This document shows, piece after piece, positions 61,484 through 64,000 of a stretch of DNA of 64,000 nucleotides (the first letter of the stretch is position 1; every line of letters starts with the position of its first letter). The DNA is from Micrasema longulum (Eukaryota; Arthropoda; Insecta; Trichoptera; Brachycentridae), in assembly GCA_022494885.1 (NCBI GenBank), contig JAGVSM010002718.1, positions 1 to 64,000 on the forward strand, in the 5' to 3' direction. Position numbers and translations under genes: made by a program. The notes beneath the pieces are model-generated. The model did not search any database and had not been told where the DNA came from. It was given only the letters and a program-made list of their open reading frames with translations.

Positions 61484-61902
61484 GATGAAACGTATATCCG
61501 GCAACTATCCGGTATCCGGCCTGATTTTACTATCCGGCCGGATACCAGATAGTAACTCAATATCTGTCTGAGTACCAGATAGTAACTCAATACCCGGCCG
61601 CATACCAGATAGTAACGCAATATCTGGCGGATACCGAATGTTTATTAAATTGCGTCACTAATTGATTTATTGATGTCGACCTTGTTTAGTCAAGGAAGTA
61701 ACCATCACTATTTAAAATATTGAATTTTTAAAAATAAAAATGTTTGTCAGTTCAGTATACACTGAATTTAACCCGCAAATAAAAACATGTTAATGTATTT
61801 GCGTGAAAAAAAGTGCAAGGGGTGAAACTACCCAAAACCATTGTAATTCAGAGACAATTGGCCAGATATCCGGCACCCGGCCAAACCACCACACGTTTCA
61901 TT
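61484..61902. mobile_element. Element H: ATCCGG-rich TIR element
   Basis: Inverted tips GATGAAACGT/ACGTTTCATT. Left part dense in 'TATCCGG' and 'CCGGAT' motifs, with three copies of an approximately 30-bp unit containing 'ATACCAGATAGTAACTCAAT' (61541-61625). The right part has 'CCAGATATCCGGCACCCGGC'. No transposase. Directly adjoins the mini-mariner. Confidence 0.6.
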
Positions 61903-61906
61903 ACAA

Positions 61907-62277
61907 GTGTTAACATAAGTTGTGTCTGGTTTTTTTCCAAATATTAAAAGCAAAACAAAATTGTAAAGTTAATACGTCATTCGAAATAATATTTTCTGCT
62001 CTACAAGATATTTCGTTTGCTTTTACGTTTCTTACTTTCATAACGGAATGCAAGTAGACGAAAGTGAGCATTTTCGACACATCCTTCTGTTCGGATTCAA
62101 TCTAGAGAATAAAGCTACCAAAGCTGCTCGCGATATTTGCGCAGTGTACGGTGAAGATGCTGTGAATCTGTTGCAAAATAATAAAGAGGAATACATTGTT
62201 GAGTAATTTCTTGTATTTTTTTATGTTTCCTCTTGTGCTCTTTATTTGGAAAACACTGACACAACTTATGTTAACAC
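61907..62277 (+). mobile_element. Mini-mariner, 371 bp
   Basis: Inverted ends: GTGTTAACATAAGTTGTGTC at 61907 and its exact reverse complement ending at 62277. Inside lies a 53-codon frame with the transposase start and, apparently, its last codons. The same tip occurs at 3879. The structure is that of an internally deleted, non-autonomous mariner. Confidence 0.8.
62048..62206 (+). pseudogene. Mariner transposase start fused to C-terminal end
   Basis: 53 codons: 'MQVDESEHFRHILLFGFNLE', 'NKATKAARDICAVYGEDAV', then 'NLLQNNKEEYIVE' and stop. The first 40 residues match the first helix-turn-helix of SETMAR/cecropia-type mariner transposases (RHxLLFxFxxxxxAxxAxRxICxVYGExA). The last dozen resemble their extreme C-terminus (NGxYxxE). 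The catalytic domain is deleted. Such a peptide could in principle bind terminal repeats, but expression is unknown. Confidence 0.75.
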
Positions 62278-62311
62278 CCAATATTTAAGTTATGATTTAT
62301 GTATTGTATTC

Positions 62312-62334
62312 CTTCTCTCTCTCTCTCTCTCTCT
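62312..62334. repeat. (TC)n microsatellite
   Basis: About eleven TC units. Confidence 0.95.
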
Positions 62335-62381
62335 TTTGTTATCATTTTCATTCAATATTTCGTAATATATTTACTGGCACA

Positions 62382-62445
62382 ATTAATTTTAGTCCTGACG
62401 CTGAGGTAGCAACCTCGAAACCGGTCAACGTAATTCAAAATTAAT
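62382..62445 (+). ncRNA. Candidate hammerhead with extended stem I
   Basis: The outer helix ATTAATTTT (62382-62390) pairs perfectly with AAAATTAAT (62437-62445). After an internal loop come CTGACG, C, T, stem II GAGGT-AGCA-ACCTC, GAAA (62417-62420), CCGG and UC. An internal loop in stem I opposite loop II is where natural hammerheads make tertiary contacts. A9 is C here, a damaging change. No Penelope coding sequence lies nearby. Confidence 0.5.
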
Positions 62446-62513
62446 CTAGTTTTCTAAAAATCTATGTTTTTTGGTAAATTGTAATAGTCATCAAATCGCA
62501 ATTTTCTATACTA

Positions 62514-62640
62514 TGGTAGCACCGTGGTGTAATGGTTAAGACGTAAGCCTCGCGACAGTAATGCTGGCTCCAATTCGTAATTCCACCAATATTATTTCAA
62601 CCCTCTTTACCTGTTATGGTTCAATAGAATGAAAAAAAAA
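62514..62640 (+). mobile_element. tRNA-like SINE S4
   Basis: The head 'TAGCACCGTGGTGTAATGGT', 'TAAGACGTAAGCCTCGCGAC', box B-like 'GCTCCAATTCGTAATTCCAC', and the short body 'CCCTCTTTACCTGTTATGGT' with A tail. Only one copy seen. Confidence 0.55.
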
Positions 62641-62644
62641 CGTT

Positions 62645-63035
62645 TAGTATAGAATGGACATTTCGTATTCTATATTTACACCCTCTTTCAATATTTTGTC
62701 GAAGTTTTTCATTTTACAAAAGAATTTACGTGGAAAAATGTTTAATTAAAGTTGAACATTTGGACAATACTCCGTTCAATCTTTACTTCGGTCTTGACGT
62801 GAATTGCAAATATTTCTAACCCTACGGGTCAAAATCGACGTAAAGCAAAATACCCCGAATGCCTAACAAACCGCATACCAGCCACGAACCACTGGACTAT
62901 CATATGTACATATGTAACGTACGCAAGGTGGTCGGCTTTACCTCGGGATAGGCTTCCCGCCTTCCCGGTCAAGAATGGAGGATCTAATTTTACTTACCAT
63001 TCCATGTAGTATTTACGGTCTGGTTTTTGTTTTGA
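62645..63035. other. Unassigned DNA
   Basis: No feature recognised. A mildly GC-rich stretch lies at 62820-62980. Confidence 0.4.
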
Positions 63036-63039
63036 ACAG

Positions 63040-63325
63040 GGAATTCAGTGTTTTTTTTTTACATATTTTTTATTTGTTAATCGACTATTAAACTAAGCCA
63101 TTTAAAAAAAATGTTTTTGTAACGTATTATCAGCGCTATAGTTTTTTAAAAGTCTCAAGTTATTTTGTGACGTTTCAAGTTCTCTACGGTGATTGTCCCG
63201 ATTGGTGGGTTAACACTGCCATTGGTTGATTTCGGAGAACCAGTGACGTCGTTCAAAGTAGTTTATTATTTAATTTTTTTATTCATTTTCGTGAAACTTC
63301 GCCGTAAAATAATTGTAAGTAGTCA
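63040..63325 (-). mobile_element. Element C, minus copy
   Basis: Reverse of the family: 'GGGAATTCAGTGTTTTTTTT' (right tip), 'TCGACTATTAAACTAAGCCA', 'TATCAGCGCTATAGTTTTTT', 'CCCGATTGGTGGGTTAACAC', 'CATTGGTTGATTTCGGAG', 'AGTGACGTCGTTCAAAGTAG', 'GTGAAACTTCGCCGTAAAAT'. Confidence 0.7.
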
Positions 63326-63429
63326 GATTCGGGATTTTATTTTCTAAAATTCTTAAAAAATATTTCAGCAAATACACGTATTTTTTTAATTTTTTTTCAA
63401 AAATATTTACAAAATAGTAAATTAAAGTC

Positions 63430-64000
63430 CTGCTGAGTTGCATACATACAACTCGTCAGCAGGTTCTTACAAATTACATCGATTGTTTACACTTAACCTA
63501 CATTAACAATAATTTTACTTGAAAAACATTACATATTACATTATGAAAAATTAAAAACTATCACTAATACAAAAAACTTTTTTGTAATAACCATAATTTG
63601 AGCAAACGTCTCATTCCTGTATTTAACTCAGTATTTTTAATATTGTTTGGTATCATGTTAAATATTTTATGTATACTGTATTGCAGTGTCCTTTAGCCAT
63701 ATTGATTGCAATATCTAGTAACAGCTAGCCCTTCCATACTAGTAAACCTGGTGTTGTAATCATGTACCAACTTGTGTTTATACTCGGAGTGCGACGCATG
63801 CTGACAAATTAAATTGTACCAAAGTAGAGCCCTAACAGATAATTTCTTTACAGATTTATACATCAATGATATTGAAATATTGTGTCTCTGGCGGTATACA
63901 TCTTTTAAAATAGTAAATTATTATTGAAAAGTAACACTAAAATATTTTAGTTTGTAAATTAGTTTAGAAATTGAGTCTTATTTCAGCTCTCCTGAACAAT
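63430..64000 (-). pseudogene. LINE family M, C-terminal end (runs off window)
   Basis: The minus strand carries 'RALLWYNLICQHASHSEYKH', 'KLVHDYNTRFTSMEGLAVTR', then 'YSIHKIFNMIPNNIKNTELN', 'TGMRRLLKLWLLQKSFLY' and stop. The HxYxTRxxxx...YxxxxxxNxIPxxIKN...FKxxLxxxLL pattern is the usual C-terminus of CR1/Jockey-like LINEs. One stop in the middle. The upstream part lies beyond 64000. Confidence 0.7.

Noticed and set aside
1..64000. Endogenous virus sequences
   Set aside because: No capsid, envelope, viral polymerase or retroviral gag/pol motif was recognised on either strand. All reverse transcriptase fragments fit non-LTR elements.

Overview
The window reads as AT-rich (roughly two-thirds A+T by eye) nuclear DNA of an animal, almost certainly an insect. 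The mobile-element mix (mariner, RTE and CR1/Jockey-like LINEs, tRNA-derived SINEs, Helitron ends in CTAGT, Penelope-like elements) and recurring GTACCTAC strings recall Lepidoptera, but the order is an inference. I found no convincing host protein-coding exon. Nearly every interpretable base belongs to a transposable element, usually truncated, mutated or nested. Exact short-element boundaries were read from inverted repeats or target duplications; other boundaries are approximate.

Family labels used below. LINE 3' ends: A ('RVFNVLDEN' end; 1.4, 2.6, 35.1 kb), D ('LPYLTATKELLK'; 4.0, 32.3, 40.4 kb), E ('ERMDSERT'; 5.3, 6.95, 17.9, 36.2, 49.0, 50.6 kb), F (6 kb), G (7.6, 15.8 kb), H (13.6, 35.6 kb), I and J (head-to-head at 25.37 kb), K (44.1 kb), L (46.1 kb), M (63.7 kb), and RTE/BovB-like (8.6, 59.5 kb). 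SINEs: S1 (3.0, 37.4, 57.4 kb), S2 with a Gly-tRNA-like head (3.3, 24.2, 27.5, 42.0, 45.0, 57.1, 60.5 kb), S3 (41.5 kb), S4 (62.5 kb). Short DNA elements: A ('GTCTAGGCATTTACAGG', ends TTTGAGTNTGTCC), B ('CCAGGGCCCCGATTACAATG' ends), C (ends GGAAGTTCAGTG), D to H as single copies. Mariners: a nearly full element at 18.2-19.5 kb, a 3' piece at 47.8-48.3 kb, and a deleted 'mini-mariner' at 61.9-62.3 kb with a relative at 3.8 kb.

Layout. 0-9.9 kb: Helitron, LINEs A/D/E/F/G, SINEs S1/S2, RTE, elements A and C. 9.9-18 kb: sparse, with element B, LINE G and a Penelope remnant. 18-30 kb: mariner, elements A/B/E/F, the I/J LINE junction and a CpG-rich patch at 28.0-28.6 kb that is the best candidate for a host promoter. 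30-44 kb: a nested inverted-repeat complex (32.1-33.35 kb), a GC-rich patch with an 8-bp satellite, and dense LINE/SINE debris. 44-54 kb: LINEs K/L, a Penelope element, mariner, element D and a nearly 2-kb inverted repeat (51.2-53.1 kb). 54-64 kb: Penelope-like elements, element B carrying a nested Penelope copy with a 13-bp target duplication, a perfect 4 x 39-bp tandem repeat, mini-mariner and LINE M.

The main discovery-type signal is a set of about 43-65-nt motifs, in the terminal repeats of Penelope-like elements, that match minimal type I hammerhead ribozymes. They have a CUGANGA-like box, a stem II, GAAA, then a self-complementary tetramer (CCGG, GCGC or CGCG) followed by UH, with stem I arms in several copies. 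The best copy is at 43682-43727. Two elements carrying these motifs have 13-bp target-site duplications, and two carry remnants of the GIY-YIG endonuclease typical of Penelope-like elements. Hammerheads in Penelope elements are already known in principle. The unusual points here are the number of sequence-divergent families in 64 kb, the constant extra nucleotide before stem II, and the palindromic, solo-element arrangement.
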